Notes: a model not told the origin generated them from the letters alone. Shown: positions 45,691-55,479, numbered from the stretch's first letter. The stretch: 64,000 nucleotides of DNA from Muribaculaceae bacterium (GCA_017396945.1 JAFQKI010000009.1:62001-126000), one strand, 5' to 3'. A program made the numbers and translations.

Positions 45691-46602
45691 ATGAAAAAGA
45701 AAATTTTATTATTACTCGTTGCCTTCGTAGCCACTTCGACTATTGCGTTTGCTCAAGGTCGTAACGGGCTAAAGATTAATGAGGTAATGGTAGAAAATAA
45801 TAACAGCGTAGTTGATGACTACGGTATGCGTCCGGCTTGGATTGAGTTATATAACTCTACTCATGCTTCGATGGAGATTTCAAGTGTTTATCTGACAAAC
45901 GAAAAAAACGACCCCACGAAGTATCCTGTGCCTCTCGGTGATGTTAAAACAAACATTCCGCCACTTCAACATGTATTGTTCTGGGCAGATAATGAACCTA
46001 ATAAGGGAACTTTCCATTTGAGTTTTAATATCGCGCCCGGAGATACCATTTATGTGTTTGACGCAGATATGGAAACGATGATTGATAGTGTTGTAATTCC
46101 AAAAGAGTTAGGCGCAAATCAATCGTATGCACGAACTGAGGATGGTGCCGGAGAATGGAAAATCAGAACCGGTAGCGAGGATATAGAAAATGATTACATT
46201 ACACCAAGCAGTAATAATATCATAAAGGATACCAATGAAAAAGTGGAAATGTTCCGTAAACTTGATAAAAACGGAGTGGTTCTCACTATAATGGCTATGG
46301 CAATTGTGTTTGGTGCGTTGTTAGTCCTTAGCATCTGTTTCTATGTTATTAGTAAGGTTGGTGAAAAAGTCTCTAAAATCAATAAGAGTAAATCCCACGG
46401 CGTCGAGCCTAAAACTATCGCTAATACCGATCTTCCAACCGGAGACTCAGGAGAAGAGATTGCTGCAATTGTAATGGCTCTTCATGAACATCTCAATGCG
46501 CATGACCAAGAAAGCACAATTTTGACAATTAACAAGGTTAAACGTGCATATTCTCCTTGGAGTTCTAAAATTTATGGATTGCGAGAACTTCCTCGTAAGT
46601 AA
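45691..46602 (+). CDS. OadG-like gamma subunit with N-terminal lamin-tail domain
   Basis: This 303-residue protein has a signal peptide (~1-21), then a lamin-tail-like (LTD) beta domain (~25-165; KINEVMVENN ... PAWIELYN ... FWADNEPNKGTFHLSF). A single membrane helix follows (~205-228, TIMAMAIVFGALLVLSICFYV), then a charged cytoplasmic tail. The membrane segment and tail match the OadG/MmdC subunit that holds the sodium-pump complex together. The exported LTD domain is an addition relative to classical short gamma subunits (about 80 residues) and could contact periplasmic structures. Confidence 0.82.
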   Translation: MKKKILLLLVAFVATSTIAFAQGRNGLKINEVMVENNNSVVDDYGMRPAWIELYNSTHASMEISSVYLTNEKNDPTKYPVPLGDVKTNIPPLQHVLFWADNEPNKGTFHLSFNIAPGDTIYVFDADMETMIDSVVIPKELGANQSYARTEDGAGEWKIRTGSEDIENDYITPSSNNIIKDTNEKVEMFRKLDKNGVVLTIMAMAIVFGALLVLSICFYVISKVGEKVSKINKSKSHGVEPKTIANTDLPTGDSGEEIAAIVMALHEHLNAHDQESTILTINKVKRAYSPWSSKIYGLRELPRK

Positions 46603-46637
46603 TCGCTTATTGCTAACACTTAATTAATTTTACCAAA

Positions 46638-47072
46638 ATGAAAGAATATAAATATAAAATTAATGGTAACACCTATAAGGTAGCCGTAGGCGATATTGAT
46701 AATGGTATTGCTGAAGTAGAAGTTAATGGTACTCCTTATAAAGTTGAACTTGAAAAGAAAGAAACTGTAAAAGTCGTTTCAGCTCCTCGTCCTTCAGCTG
46801 CTCCACGTACACAAGCGGGCGAAAAAGTTATTACTAAACCGGCTTCAGCGACTTCAGGTGCTTATCAAGTTAAAGCGCCACTTCCGGGGGTTGTTGTATC
46901 ATATTCGGTTAAAGTAGGTGATGTTGTAAAAGCATCTGATACTGTGGCTGTGTTGGAAGCAATGAAAATGGAAAATGCAATCCATGCCGGTCGTGACGGG
47001 AAAGTTGCTTCTATTAATGTAAATCCCGGAGACTCTGTTCTTGAAGGAGCGGTATTGATTACACTTGAATAA
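46638..47072 (+). CDS. Biotin carboxyl carrier subunit
   Basis: This 144-residue protein carries a C-terminal biotinyl domain with the canonical EAMKMEN motif (biotinylated Lys ~112) and the APLPGVV turn. A flexible Ala/Pro linker (~55-70) joins it to an N-terminal segment (YKINGNTYKVAVGD) typical of Bacteroidetes acyl-CoA carboxylase carriers. It shuttles the carboxyl group between the alpha and beta subunits. Confidence 0.95.
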   Translation: MKEYKYKINGNTYKVAVGDIDNGIAEVEVNGTPYKVELEKKETVKVVSAPRPSAAPRTQAGEKVITKPASATSGAYQVKAPLPGVVVSYSVKVGDVVKASDTVAVLEAMKMENAIHAGRDGKVASINVNPGDSVLEGAVLITLE

Positions 47073-47092
47073 TAATTTAAAATCACAAGATT

Positions 47093-48244
47093 ATGAATTT
47101 AAGTGAATTTATGTCAGGAAATTTGCAGACCTTTTGGGAAATGACAGGTTTTCATAATGCTACCTGGGAGCATTTTGTTATGCTTGTAGTTGGTCTGTTC
47201 TTCCTTTGGCTTGCCATTAAAAAGAATTTCGAGCCAATGTTGCTTGTGCCGATCGGTTTCGGTATTCTTATCGGTAATATCCCTTTCTCGGCAGGTATGG
47301 AAGTTGGTATTTATGAAGAAGGAACAGTCTTAAACATTCTTTATAATGGTGTGAGTGCGGGTTGGTATCCTCCATTGATATTTCTTGGCATTGGTGCTAT
47401 GACCGATTTTACGGCATTGATTGCCAACCCGAAGTTGATGCTTGTTGGTGCAGCTGCTCAATTTGGTATATTTGGCGCATACATGGTGGCTCTAGCTATA
47501 GGTTTTGCGCCCGACCAAGCCGGGGCTATTGCGATCATCGGTGGCGCAGATGGTCCAACAGCGATCTTCCTTTCTTCAAAACTCGCTCCTAATTTGATGG
47601 GCGCAATCGCCGTATCGGCATATTCTTATATGGCTCTCGTGCCTGTAATTCAACCGCCAATTATGCGATTGTTTACAACTAAGAAAGAGCGTTTGATTAA
47701 GATGAAACCGGCTCGTGCCGTATCTCAAAATGAGAAAATCATATTCCCAATTGTAGGGTTATTATTGACTTGTTTTGTTGTGCCAACAGCACTTCCATTG
47801 CTTGGTATGCTGTTCTTTGGTAACTTGTTGCGTGAATGTGGTGTGACTACTCGTCTTGCTAAGACAGCAAGTAATGCAATGACCGACATCGTTACGATAC
47901 TTCTTGGTATGACTGTCGGAGCTTCTACTCAAGCATCGGAATTCCTTACATTGGAAACAATCGGAATTTTCTTCCTCGGATTTATGGCATTTGTGATTGC
48001 ATCATCATCAGGTGTATTGTTTGTTAAGTTGTTTAACTTGGTGTTGCCCAAAGAAAAGAAACTCAATCCACTTATTGGTAATGCCGGAGTGTCGGCGGTT
48101 CCGATGGCTGCACGTATTTCAAACAATCTTGGGTTAGAAAGTGATGCGTCAAACTACTTGTTGATGCATGCTATGGGTCCGAATGTCGCTGGTGTTATCG
48201 GTTCTGCTGTAGCAGCCGGTGTACTTCTCAGTTTCCTTGGATAA
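47093..48244 (+). CDS. Na+-pumping decarboxylase beta subunit (OadB/MmdB)
   Basis: This 383-residue membrane protein decarboxylates carboxybiotin and drives Na+ export. About nine helices are seen. Signature stretches are [15 protein letters not shown] and [18 protein letters not shown] (~residues 147-164), the latter with the functionally important Asp in GGADGPT, and [15 protein letters not shown] near the C-terminus. It ends the operon and has a strong terminator. Confidence 0.96.
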   Translation: MNLSEFMSGNLQTFWEMTGFHNATWEHFVMLVVGLFFLWLAIKKNFEPMLLVPIGFGILIGNIPFSAGMEVGIYEEGTVLNILYNGVSAGWYPPLIFLGIGAMTDFTALIANPKLMLVGAAAQFGIFGAYMVALAIGFAPDQAGAIAIIGGADGPTAIFLSSKLAPNLMGAIAVSAYSYMALVPVIQPPIMRLFTTKKERLIKMKPARAVSQNEKIIFPIVGLLLTCFVVPTALPLLGMLFFGNLLRECGVTTRLAKTASNAMTDIVTILLGMTVGASTQASEFLTLETIGIFFLGFMAFVIASSSGVLFVKLFNLVLPKEKKLNPLIGNAGVSAVPMAARISNNLGLESDASNYLLMHAMGPNVAGVIGSAVAAGVLLSFLG

Positions 48245-48266
48245 TTAATCCTCATTAAATGATAGT

Positions 48267-48305
48267 AAAAGTGTGATTGTCTTTTGATGGTCACACTTTT
48301 TTATT
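48267..48305 (+). terminator. Intrinsic terminator of the decarboxylase operon
   Basis: AAAAGTGTGA (48267-48276) pairs with TCACACTTTT (48291-48300) around a 14-base loop; T residues continue past the stem. Confidence 0.85.
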
Positions 48306-48418
48306 AATTAACATATAGTGGATAAACAATAATCGGTCACATTCGTTATATAAGTAGTCTTGTTAATTAAGTGCGTTTTACCTAAAAAACATCGCACGCC
48401 CTAATTGTTTGAGAGTTT

Positions 48419-48763
48419 ATGGTTACGGCAAAAGTAGTAAATTCATTATATAAAGAGTATCGCAAGCGACCAAAGTCGCCCGACAGGCTTGATTTAAGCG
48501 TTTTGGCGGAAAACGCGGGTGACAATATCAATGTTGAAATAAAAGATGATCGCTTGATTATTCATAATGTCGATGAGAAATCTCCATTTCATGCGTTGAA
48601 ATTGAATAGGGTACATGGTATTGTGAATTTTGAGAAAACAATAGCAATTGTGCTTGCGCAATCAATGATACTTTTATTGAAAGAAACAGGAGAAGTCCAA
48701 ATAAACATCAAACCGGTTAAACGCTCGTTTTGGGCAAAGTTGCGTGATAAATTTTGTCGATAG
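48419..48763 (+). CDS. Uncharacterised protein, 114 residues
   Basis: No signal peptide or membrane helix is obvious, although LAQSMILLLKETG is locally hydrophobic. The N-terminus is basic (YKEYRKRPKSPDRLD) and the middle alternates in a beta-like way. I do not recognise a family. It is 74 bp upstream of aspS on the same strand and separated from the previous operon by a terminator and about 115 bp, so it may be expressed from its own promoter. Codon use is like its neighbours. Confidence 0.7.
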   Translation: MVTAKVVNSLYKEYRKRPKSPDRLDLSVLAENAGDNINVEIKDDRLIIHNVDEKSPFHALKLNRVHGIVNFEKTIAIVLAQSMILLLKETGEVQINIKPVKRSFWAKLRDKFCR

Positions 48764-48837
48764 CATTGAAATACAGCAGAAATGTTGTAACTTTACACAA
48801 AATTTACATAATAGAAAATTAAATCACTCACAACAAT

Positions 48838-50601
48838 ATGTTTAGAACAAAAACCTGTGGAGAACTCCGCATTAGTGATGCCGGAAGTCAAGTGACTCTT
48901 GCCGGTTGGGTGCAACGTAGCCGCAAAATGGGCGGTATGACATTTATTGATATGCGTGACCGATATGGTGTGACGCAAGTAGTGTTTAACAATGAAACTG
49001 ATGCGGCATTATGTGAGCAAGCCAATCATCTTGGTCGTGAGTTTGTAATTCAAGTAACCGGAGATGTTGCGGAGCGTTCAAGCAAAAACGCCAATCTTCC
49101 TACCGGTGAAATAGAGATTATAGCTCGTAGTTTGACCGTGTTGAATAAATCAGATGTGCCTCCGTTTACTATTGAAGATGATACTGATGGCGGTGATGAT
49201 TTGCGCATGAAATATCGTTATCTCGATTTGCGCCGTCCCGCTGTGCGTCGTAATCTTGAGTTGCGCCACAAAATGGCATTTGAAATACGTCGCTATTTGG
49301 ATGAAAAGGGCTTTATCGAGGTAGAAACACCGGTGCTCATCAAATCTACACCTGAGGGGGCGCGTGATTTTGTCGTTCCTTCTCGCATGAATCCTGGTGA
49401 GTTTTATGCGTTGCCACAATCTCCACAAACGTTCAAACAGCTACTTATGGTCAGTGGTTTCGACCGTTATTTCCAAATCGTGAAATGTTTCCGAGATGAA
49501 GACCTTCGTGCCGACCGTCAACCTGAGTTTACTCAAATTGACTGTGAAATGTCATTTGTAGAACAAGAAGATGTTCTCCAAATGTTTGAAGGGCTAGTAA
49601 AACATATTTTTAAATATGTTAAAGATATAGACTTTGTTGATCCATTCCCTCGTATGACATGGGCAGATGCTATGAAATACTACGGAAGCGACAAGCCCGA
49701 TACTCGTTTTGGAATGAAGTTTGTCGAGATTAAAGATTTAACCGTAGGTAAAGGGTTTGCAGTGCTTGATGATGCAGAATATGTTGGAGCTATATGTGTT
49801 CCGGGTTGTGCATCATATACACGTAAACAGTTGGACCAATTGACAGACTTTGTTAAACGTCCTCAGATTGGCGCAAAAGGTATGATGTGGGTGAAAGTTG
49901 AGACTGATGGATCAATCAAGAGTTCTGTTTCAAAATTTTATACCGATGAGGAGTTGAAACTTTGGGCTGACAGATGTGAAGCCAAGCCCGGAGATTTGAT
50001 CTTAATACTCGCCGGACCGACAATGAAAACTCGCAAGCAATTATGTGAATTGCGACTTGAAATGGGTAGTCAACTTGGATTGCGTGACCCTCAAAAATTC
50101 TCATGCTTGTGGGTTGTGGATTTCCCATTGTTTGAGTGGGATGAGGAGACTCAACGTTTTTATGCGATGCATCATCCATTTACTTCTCCCAATCCTGAGG
50201 ATATTGATATGCTCGATAGTAATACCGGTGCAGTGCGTGCGACTGCCTATGATATGGTGGTTAACGGTAATGAGCTTGGAGGTGGTAGTATTCGTATTCA
50301 TGACGCTAAGTTGCAAGACAAAATGTTTCAATTGCTTGGCCTTACAGAAGAGGATGCGCAATATAAATTTGGCTTCTTGATGAATGCGTTTAAATATGGC
50401 GCACCTCCTCATGGCGGTTTGGCATTTGGCTTTGACCGTTTTGTGTCTATTCTTGCCGGTCTTGATTCTATTCGAGATGTTATCGCATTCCCCAAGAATA
50501 ATTCAGGCCGTGATATGATGATTGATGCTCCATCAACGATTGATGATGCGCAACTCAAAGAACTTGCGATTGCAACAGTTGTAAACGCGGCAAATTCTTA
50601 A
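48838..50601 (+). CDS. aspS: Aspartyl-tRNA synthetase
   Basis: This 587-residue class IIb synthetase has an N-terminal OB fold ([20 protein letters not shown]) and a catalytic core with motif 2 [18 protein letters not shown] and motif 3 [15 protein letters not shown]. The bacterial GAD insertion domain lies at ~300-410. The size is normal. It may be the non-discriminating form, but no gatCAB gene is in the window to judge. A TAACTTTA near 48788 resembles a -7 box. Confidence 0.97.
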   Translation: MFRTKTCGELRISDAGSQVTLAGWVQRSRKMGGMTFIDMRDRYGVTQVVFNNETDAALCEQANHLGREFVIQVTGDVAERSSKNANLPTGEIEIIARSLTVLNKSDVPPFTIEDDTDGGDDLRMKYRYLDLRRPAVRRNLELRHKMAFEIRRYLDEKGFIEVETPVLIKSTPEGARDFVVPSRMNPGEFYALPQSPQTFKQLLMVSGFDRYFQIVKCFRDEDLRADRQPEFTQIDCEMSFVEQEDVLQMFEGLVKHIFKYVKDIDFVDPFPRMTWADAMKYYGSDKPDTRFGMKFVEIKDLTVGKGFAVLDDAEYVGAICVPGCASYTRKQLDQLTDFVKRPQIGAKGMMWVKVETDGSIKSSVSKFYTDEELKLWADRCEAKPGDLILILAGPTMKTRKQLCELRLEMGSQLGLRDPQKFSCLWVVDFPLFEWDEETQRFYAMHHPFTSPNPEDIDMLDSNTGAVRATAYDMVVNGNELGGGSIRIHDAKLQDKMFQLLGLTEEDAQYKFGFLMNAFKYGAPPHGGLAFGFDRFVSILAGLDSIRDVIAFPKNNSGRDMMIDAPSTIDDAQLKELAIATVVNAANS

Positions 50602-50607
50602 TCGCAA

Positions 50608-51699
50608 TTGAGAATAAGAGATGTAATATCAGCGTTAGAAGCGTTTGCTCCAACTGCATTGCAGGAAAGCTACGACAATACCGGGCTACAAGTCGGTGAT
50701 AAATCGGCAGAATGTACCGGAGTATTGCTGTGCGTTGATGTTACACCACAAATAATAGAGGAGGCAGTATCAAAAGGTTGCAACCTAATTGTCTCACATC
50801 ATCCTATCTTATTTAAAGGATTAAAGCGTATCGTTGGTGCAACATTGGTTGAGCGAACGGTAATCTCGGCATTGTCATCCGGTATTTCGATATATTCATG
50901 TCACACTTCTTTAGATAGCACTATCGGAGGTGTGTCATGGAAGATGGCAGAACGGCTTGGACTGAAACATGTAAGAGTGTTAGAGCCTCAGAGTCATAAA
51001 TTGTTGAAACTGTCGGTGATAATTCCTGATAGTCATGTTGATGTTGTCAGAACCGCAATTTTTAATGCCGGTGCAGGAGAAGTTGGCAATTATGATTGCT
51101 GCGGATTTATGGTGAATGGGACAGGATCATTCCGTGCGAAAGAAGGCGCTAATCCATTTGTAGGAGAAATTGGCAAATTGCATAACGAGGCAGAAACCCG
51201 TTTGGATGTTGTGTTACCGGTGTGGATGCAAAGTAGGGTAGAGGTAGCGTTATTGCAAGCTCATCCATATGAGGTACCTGCCTATGAATTTGTGATGTTG
51301 GAGAACTCTGCAACTACCGGTCTTGGTGTAGTTGGAGAGTTGGATGAGTCTGTAACAGCTGAACAGTTGGTGAAAATGACAAAAAATGCCTTTGCTTCCC
51401 CGATGGTTAGATGTACGACTCCACCTGTTACGTCTATTAAAACCATTGCATTGTGTGGCGGATCGGGGGCGTCATTAATTGGCAATGCGATAGGTTGCGG
51501 CGCGCAAGCCTATATTTCTTCTGACATCAAATATCACGATTTTATAGATAACGCAGAACGTATTTTTATCCTCGATATAGGACATTTTGAGGGTGAACAA
51601 TGCACAAAAGAGATTTTTTATCACGTAATTAGAGAAAAATTTCCTAACTTTGCAATCTATTACTCAGAAACAGAAAAAAATCCGATAAATTATTTGTAA
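50608..51699 (+). CDS. NIF3-like dinuclear metal protein (DUF34)
   Basis: This 363-residue protein starts at TTG 50608; no in-frame ATG occurs before the conserved N-terminus RIRDVISALEAFAPTALQESYDNTGLQVG, so TTG initiation is required unless a sequence error is involved. Metal ligands are visible in SHHPILFKGLK and HTSLDST, and in a C-terminal GHFEGEQ motif. An internal domain (~130-230) is the long-form insert. Biochemical function is debated; links to GTP cyclohydrolase-like chemistry and metal handling have been suggested for the family. It lies 6 bp after aspS. Confidence 0.9.
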   Translation: MRIRDVISALEAFAPTALQESYDNTGLQVGDKSAECTGVLLCVDVTPQIIEEAVSKGCNLIVSHHPILFKGLKRIVGATLVERTVISALSSGISIYSCHTSLDSTIGGVSWKMAERLGLKHVRVLEPQSHKLLKLSVIIPDSHVDVVRTAIFNAGAGEVGNYDCCGFMVNGTGSFRAKEGANPFVGEIGKLHNEAETRLDVVLPVWMQSRVEVALLQAHPYEVPAYEFVMLENSATTGLGVVGELDESVTAEQLVKMTKNAFASPMVRCTTPPVTSIKTIALCGGSGASLIGNAIGCGAQAYISSDIKYHDFIDNAERIFILDIGHFEGEQCTKEIFYHVIREKFPNFAIYYSETEKNPINYL

Positions 51700-51705
51700 A
51701 AAGAT

Positions 51706-52467
51706 ATGGCTACTAAAAGCAAAACCGAACAACCACTTTCTGTTGAGCAACGTTTGAAATCATTGTATGAGCTTCAAACTTTACTCACTGAAATTGACCG
51801 CATCAAGACTATTCGAGGAGAACTCCCTCTTGAAGTGAAAGACTTGGAAGATAGTATTGAAGGTCTTCACACTCGTGTAGAAAATTATCGCAAAGATATC
51901 GAGGAGTTGCGTCAAAAACTTGTTATTGAGAAAGAGAAAATCAATGAATCACTTTCTAAAATTGAACGCTACAAAACTCAACTCGACAATGTGAGAAACA
52001 ACCGTGAGTTTGATTTGTTGTCAAAAGAGGTTGAATTCCAAACTCTTGAAATTGAATTGTGTGAAAAACACATCAATGAATACTCTCGTCAGATTGAAAA
52101 TAAAGAGCGAGACATTGCCGCAACTGAAGAGGTGCTTGTAGATAAAAATCACATTCTTGCTGAGAAAAAAACTGAACTTGATGAAATTGTTTCAGAAACT
52201 CGCCAAGAAGAGGAGAATATCCGTGAGAAAGCAAAATCACTTGAGCCTAAAATCGATGCTCGTACATTGGCAGCGTTTAAGCGCATTCGTAAAAATGCGC
52301 GCAATGGTCTTGGTATTGTTTATGTGCAACGTAATGCTTGTGGAGGTTGTTTCAATCGCATTCCGGCTCAACGTCAAATGGAAATCAAGATGCACAAAAA
52401 AATTATCGTATGTGAATACTGTGGTCGCATTATGATTGATCCGGAACTTGCAGGAGTGAAAGATTAA
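51706..52467 (+). CDS. Coiled-coil protein with C4 zinc ribbon
   Basis: This 253-residue protein is an extended antiparallel coiled coil (~20-185, many Glu/Lys heptads) ending in a zinc ribbon with two CxxC pairs, NACGGCFNRI and CEYCGRI. The layout matches the zf-RING_7/CT398-type family, whose members have been linked to flagellar or sigma-54 partners in chlamydiae and are often encoded next to NIF3-like genes in Bacteroidetes, as here (6-bp gap). A role in nucleic-acid binding is likely but unproven. A terminator follows. Confidence 0.88.
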   Translation: MATKSKTEQPLSVEQRLKSLYELQTLLTEIDRIKTIRGELPLEVKDLEDSIEGLHTRVENYRKDIEELRQKLVIEKEKINESLSKIERYKTQLDNVRNNREFDLLSKEVEFQTLEIELCEKHINEYSRQIENKERDIAATEEVLVDKNHILAEKKTELDEIVSETRQEEENIREKAKSLEPKIDARTLAAFKRIRKNARNGLGIVYVQRNACGGCFNRIPAQRQMEIKMHKKIIVCEYCGRIMIDPELAGVKD

Positions 52468-52494
52468 TCAATGTCGTTTGATGAATAATATCAG

Positions 52495-52528
52495 GGTTGT
52501 CTAAGAATGTGCTTAGGCAACCTTTTTT
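52495..52528 (+). terminator. Intrinsic terminator after the zinc-ribbon gene
   Basis: An 11-bp stem with one T-G pair (52495-52505 with 52512-52522) and a 6-base loop is followed by six T residues. Confidence 0.9.
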
Positions 52529-52608
52529 CTTGTTGAGAAATTCTGCGCATTTAACGGAATTTTGCGCAACTTTTTATTGAAAATTGGCAAATTGTCGCTA
52601 TTTATTTG

Positions 52609-52616
52609 TAACTTTG
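52609..52616 (+). promoter_or_regulatory. Candidate -7 element for spt
   Basis: TAACTTTG matches TAnnTTTG; the leader to the start codon is about 75 bases. TTG triplets upstream are at 14 and 22 bases, neither ideal. Confidence 0.5.
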
Positions 52617-52690
52617 TAGTCTGATTTAAAAAATGATAATTTTTAATCAGATAGTTTATAACAAATAAAGAAAAATCCCATAAATAAACT

Positions 52691-53878
52691 ATGAAGCTAT
52701 TACAAGCTAAACTCGCTAAGTACACTGCACCGCAAGAAGCTAAAGCTGCCGGTGTTTATCCTTATTTCCGCGCAATTGCAAGTGAACAAGATTCTGAGGT
52801 TATTATCAATGGACAAAAAGTCTTGATGTTTGGTTCTAACTGTTATTCCGGTCTTGTAAACGACCCTCGTATTAAAGAAGCCGCTATTGAGGCTACAAGA
52901 AAATATGGAACCGGTTGCGCCGGCTCTCCATTCCTTAATGGTACTCTTGACCTTCATAAGCAACTTGAAGCTCGCATTGCTGAATATATCGGTAAAGAGG
53001 ACGTAATGATATATTCTACCGGTTTTGGCGTAAACCTTGGTGTTGTATCGACATTGACAGGTCGTGAAGACTATATAATTTGGGATGAGCAAGATCATGC
53101 TTCGATTATTGAAGGTCGCCGTCTCTCGTTCTCTCAACAACTCAAGTACAAACACAATGACATGGAGTCGCTTGAAAAGCAACTTCAAAAATGTGCTCCC
53201 GATAAAGTGAAACTTATCGTTACCGATGGCGTTTTCTCTATGGAAGGCGACGTTGCAAATTTGCCAAAAATTGTCGAGTTGGCAAAGAAATATGATGCGA
53301 GTGTCATGGTTGACGAGGCTCATGGTATCGGAGTCTTTGGTCGTGGAGGTCGTGGTACTTGTGACCATTTTGGCGTAACCGATGATGTGGATTTGATTAT
53401 GGGTACATTCAGCAAATCATTTGCGTCTCTTGGTGGATTTATCGCGTGTGATAAGGAGATCACTAATTTCTTGCGTCACCACTCTCGTTCTTATATCTTC
53501 ACTGCAAGTATCACTCCTGCTTCTACTGCCGCAGCGCTTAAAGCGATGGATTTGATGGAGCAAGAGCCGGAACGTCAAGAACATCTTTGGGCGATGACCA
53601 ACTATGCGCTTGAGGGATTCCGCAATATGGGATGTGAAATCGGTAATACATCTACTCCAATTATCCCGCTATATGTTCGTGATAACATGAAGACATTTGC
53701 GATTACTCGTGATTTGCTTGAAGAAGGTATCTTTGTTAATCCGGTAGTATCTCCGGCTGTTGCGCCTCATGACACATTGATCCGATTCAGTTTGATGGCA
53801 AGCCACACTAAGGAACAAGTGACATTTGCGCTTGAGAAAATCCAGAAAGTGTTCCGTGCTTATCAACTTATCCCTTAA
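52691..53878 (+). CDS. spt: Serine palmitoyltransferase (alpha-oxoamine synthase)
   Basis: This 395-residue PLP enzyme of the alpha-oxoamine synthase family condenses an amino acid with an acyl-CoA. Motifs include GSNCYSGLVNDPR, GTGCAGSPFLNG, VDEAHGIGVFG (the PLP-ring Asp/His region) and MGTFSKSFASLGG with the PLP lysine. The N-terminal ~45 residues and overall pattern resemble the Bacteroides serine palmitoyltransferase that starts sphingolipid synthesis; KBL or BioF homologues are the alternative, and no biotin or threonine-degradation genes are nearby. It is monocistronic with its own promoter and terminator. Confidence 0.87.
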   Translation: MKLLQAKLAKYTAPQEAKAAGVYPYFRAIASEQDSEVIINGQKVLMFGSNCYSGLVNDPRIKEAAIEATRKYGTGCAGSPFLNGTLDLHKQLEARIAEYIGKEDVMIYSTGFGVNLGVVSTLTGREDYIIWDEQDHASIIEGRRLSFSQQLKYKHNDMESLEKQLQKCAPDKVKLIVTDGVFSMEGDVANLPKIVELAKKYDASVMVDEAHGIGVFGRGGRGTCDHFGVTDDVDLIMGTFSKSFASLGGFIACDKEITNFLRHHSRSYIFTASITPASTAAALKAMDLMEQEPERQEHLWAMTNYALEGFRNMGCEIGNTSTPIIPLYVRDNMKTFAITRDLLEEGIFVNPVVSPAVAPHDTLIRFSLMASHTKEQVTFALEKIQKVFRAYQLIP

Positions 53879-53907
53879 GAAAAATTGTATTTACACAATA
53901 TCAATAT

Positions 53908-53946
53908 ACAACCTGTTGCTCTCTTACGTGTGACAGGTTGTTTTTG
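53908..53946 (+). terminator. Intrinsic terminator of spt
   Basis: A 9-bp stem (53908-53916 with 53933-53941) has a 16-base loop and is followed by T residues. It overlaps the -33 region of the next promoter. Confidence 0.85.
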
Positions 53947-53968
53947 TAGATGAAAAGTCGTAACTTTG
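53938..53968 (+). promoter_or_regulatory. Promoter of the SUMF1-like gene
   Basis: TTG (53938-53940), a 20-base spacer and TAACTTTG (53961-53968) fit the consensus. The -33 box lies within the right arm of the spt terminator, so the two signals share DNA. Confidence 0.7.
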
Positions 53969-53988
53969 TGCTTACTAAACTATTTAAA

Positions 53989-54771
53989 ATGACGAAAATT
54001 AAAATTGCGTTAATTATATTGTGCGTTTTAGCGATTGTCCCAGGAGTGTCGGCACAATCTCTTGAAATGTATGAGCGTGATCCATATACTTATAGGCAAC
54101 AACTTATTGACTCCCTTATTCAGAATATGGTTAAGGTTGATGGGGGGGCTTTTATGCTTGGAGTGCCTATTGAAGATAAAGAGGCATTTGATTGGGAGAA
54201 ACCGGCAAAAGAGCATATTGTGAATGATTTTTATATTTGTCGATATGAAGTAACTCAAGCATTGTGGGAAATGGTAGTTGGTGTTAATCCTGCGTGCTTT
54301 AAAATTGCATCTCATCCCATTGAGTCTGTATCATATTACGATTGCTTGTTTTTTATTAGTTGTTTGAACAAGTTGACCCATAATAAATATAATTTCAGAT
54401 TACCCACAGAGCAGGAGTGGGAATATGCGGCAAGAGGCGGTAAATTCTCTCAATGTTATAAGTTTAGTGGTAGTGATGATTTAAATGAGATTGCAGTTTA
54501 TTGCAAAAATGCGAATGGTATGCCTGATGAGGTTGGGACAAAGAAACCCAATGAATTGGGGCTTTATGATATGACCGGCAATGTCTGGGAATGGACGTCA
54601 AGTTATTGGACTTCTGATTATAATAGCGACGAGGATCGCTCCTCTTTTGTGACGAGGGGAGGTAGTTGGATTAATGATGAGGGAACGAGTCGGGTAACTT
54701 ATAGAAGCTATGTTATCCCTCAATTTAAGGATTATTATCTTGGTTTGCGCTTGGTGTGTGATAACATATGA
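53989..54771 (+). CDS. SUMF1/formylglycine-generating-enzyme-fold secreted protein
   Basis: From the ATG at 53989 the protein has 260 residues; the longer frame from 53950 contains the promoter. A signal peptide (~1-22) ends near VSAQS. The body has the FGE-sulfatase pattern: GGAFMLG, YEVTQALWEMVVG, RLPTEQEWEYAARGG, LYDMTGNVWEWTSSYW, RGGSWI and a final GLRLV. The catalytic cysteine pair of true FGE is not evident in the C-terminal region, so it is probably a binding protein or a divergent enzyme. It is also a C-type-lectin fold, but has no variable-repeat features. Confidence 0.85.
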   Translation: MTKIKIALIILCVLAIVPGVSAQSLEMYERDPYTYRQQLIDSLIQNMVKVDGGAFMLGVPIEDKEAFDWEKPAKEHIVNDFYICRYEVTQALWEMVVGVNPACFKIASHPIESVSYYDCLFFISCLNKLTHNKYNFRLPTEQEWEYAARGGKFSQCYKFSGSDDLNEIAVYCKNANGMPDEVGTKKPNELGLYDMTGNVWEWTSSYWTSDYNSDEDRSSFVTRGGSWINDEGTSRVTYRSYVIPQFKDYYLGLRLVCDNI

Positions 54772-54779
54772 TACATCGC

Positions 54780-54787
54780 TAACTTTG
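54780..54787 (+). promoter_or_regulatory. Candidate -7 element for the exonuclease gene
   Basis: TAACTTTG matches TAnnTTTG, 18 bp before the GTG start. Confidence 0.55.
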
Positions 54788-54804
54788 CATAAAATTTTAT
54801 TAAA

Positions 54805-55449
54805 GTGATAAACGACAATTTGACGATATATAATAAAGGAATCTCATTATCTATATCAAAGGAGCAATTATCATTATTGCCTACGGTGGAATTTTTTGGG
54901 AAAATTACGGTTGTTGAGACTCCAGAGGTTGTCGATATGGCTTTAGATATCTTAAATCGACAAAAGATAGTCGGTTTTGATACAGAGACACGTCCATCAT
55001 TCCGCCGAGGACGTACATATAAAGTTTCGTTAATACAGATTTCAACGTTGCGTCATAGTTTCCTTTTCAGGATAAACAAACTTGGCTTTATTGATGAATT
55101 GCGTGAATTTCTTGAAAATGAAAATATAATCAAAGTCGGACTTTCAATAAAAGACGATTTTCATGTGTTGCGCAGAGTTGCCGATTTTACACCGAGAGGA
55201 TTTATAGACTTGCAACCATTTGTGAAAAAATATGGCATAGTTGACAACAGCCTGCAGCGTATTTATGGAATTATATTTGGAGAGCGCATCTCTAAAAGTC
55301 AGCGATTGTCAAATTGGGAAGCCGACAAACTCACAGTCGGGCAATGCAGTTATGCATCGATTGATGCTTGGGCATGCCTGAAAATGTATAATCACTTGGT
55401 TGAGGGGTTTTTCAATCCTGCGACATCTCCATATATCTGTAGTAAATAA
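54805..55449 (+). CDS. 3'-5' exonuclease domain protein
   Basis: This 214-residue DEDD-type exonuclease starts at GTG 54805. It has motif I GFDTETRPSF (~residues 57-66), motif II around VGLSIKDDFHVL (~111-122) and motif III YASIDAWACLKMY (~184-196) with a Tyr spaced as in the DEDDy subclass. It resembles the RNase D/WRN-like single-domain proteins of Bacteroidetes. Substrate (RNA or DNA) cannot be told. The next small gene begins 31 bp downstream. Confidence 0.86.
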   Translation: MINDNLTIYNKGISLSISKEQLSLLPTVEFFGKITVVETPEVVDMALDILNRQKIVGFDTETRPSFRRGRTYKVSLIQISTLRHSFLFRINKLGFIDELREFLENENIIKVGLSIKDDFHVLRRVADFTPRGFIDLQPFVKKYGIVDNSLQRIYGIIFGERISKSQRLSNWEADKLTVGQCSYASIDAWACLKMYNHLVEGFFNPATSPYICSK

Positions 55450-55479
55450 TTTGAAAATCAATCATAACAGAATAATTGA

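Noticed and set aside
52700..53368. 222-codon minus-strand frame inside spt
   Set aside because: It is antisense to a conserved PLP enzyme and has no family features.
53989..54771. SUMF1-like protein as a third DGR target
   Set aside because: It has a C-type-lectin-type fold, but there is no second copy, no NNC-rich hypervariable tail and no constant 3' end like the two FISUMP genes.
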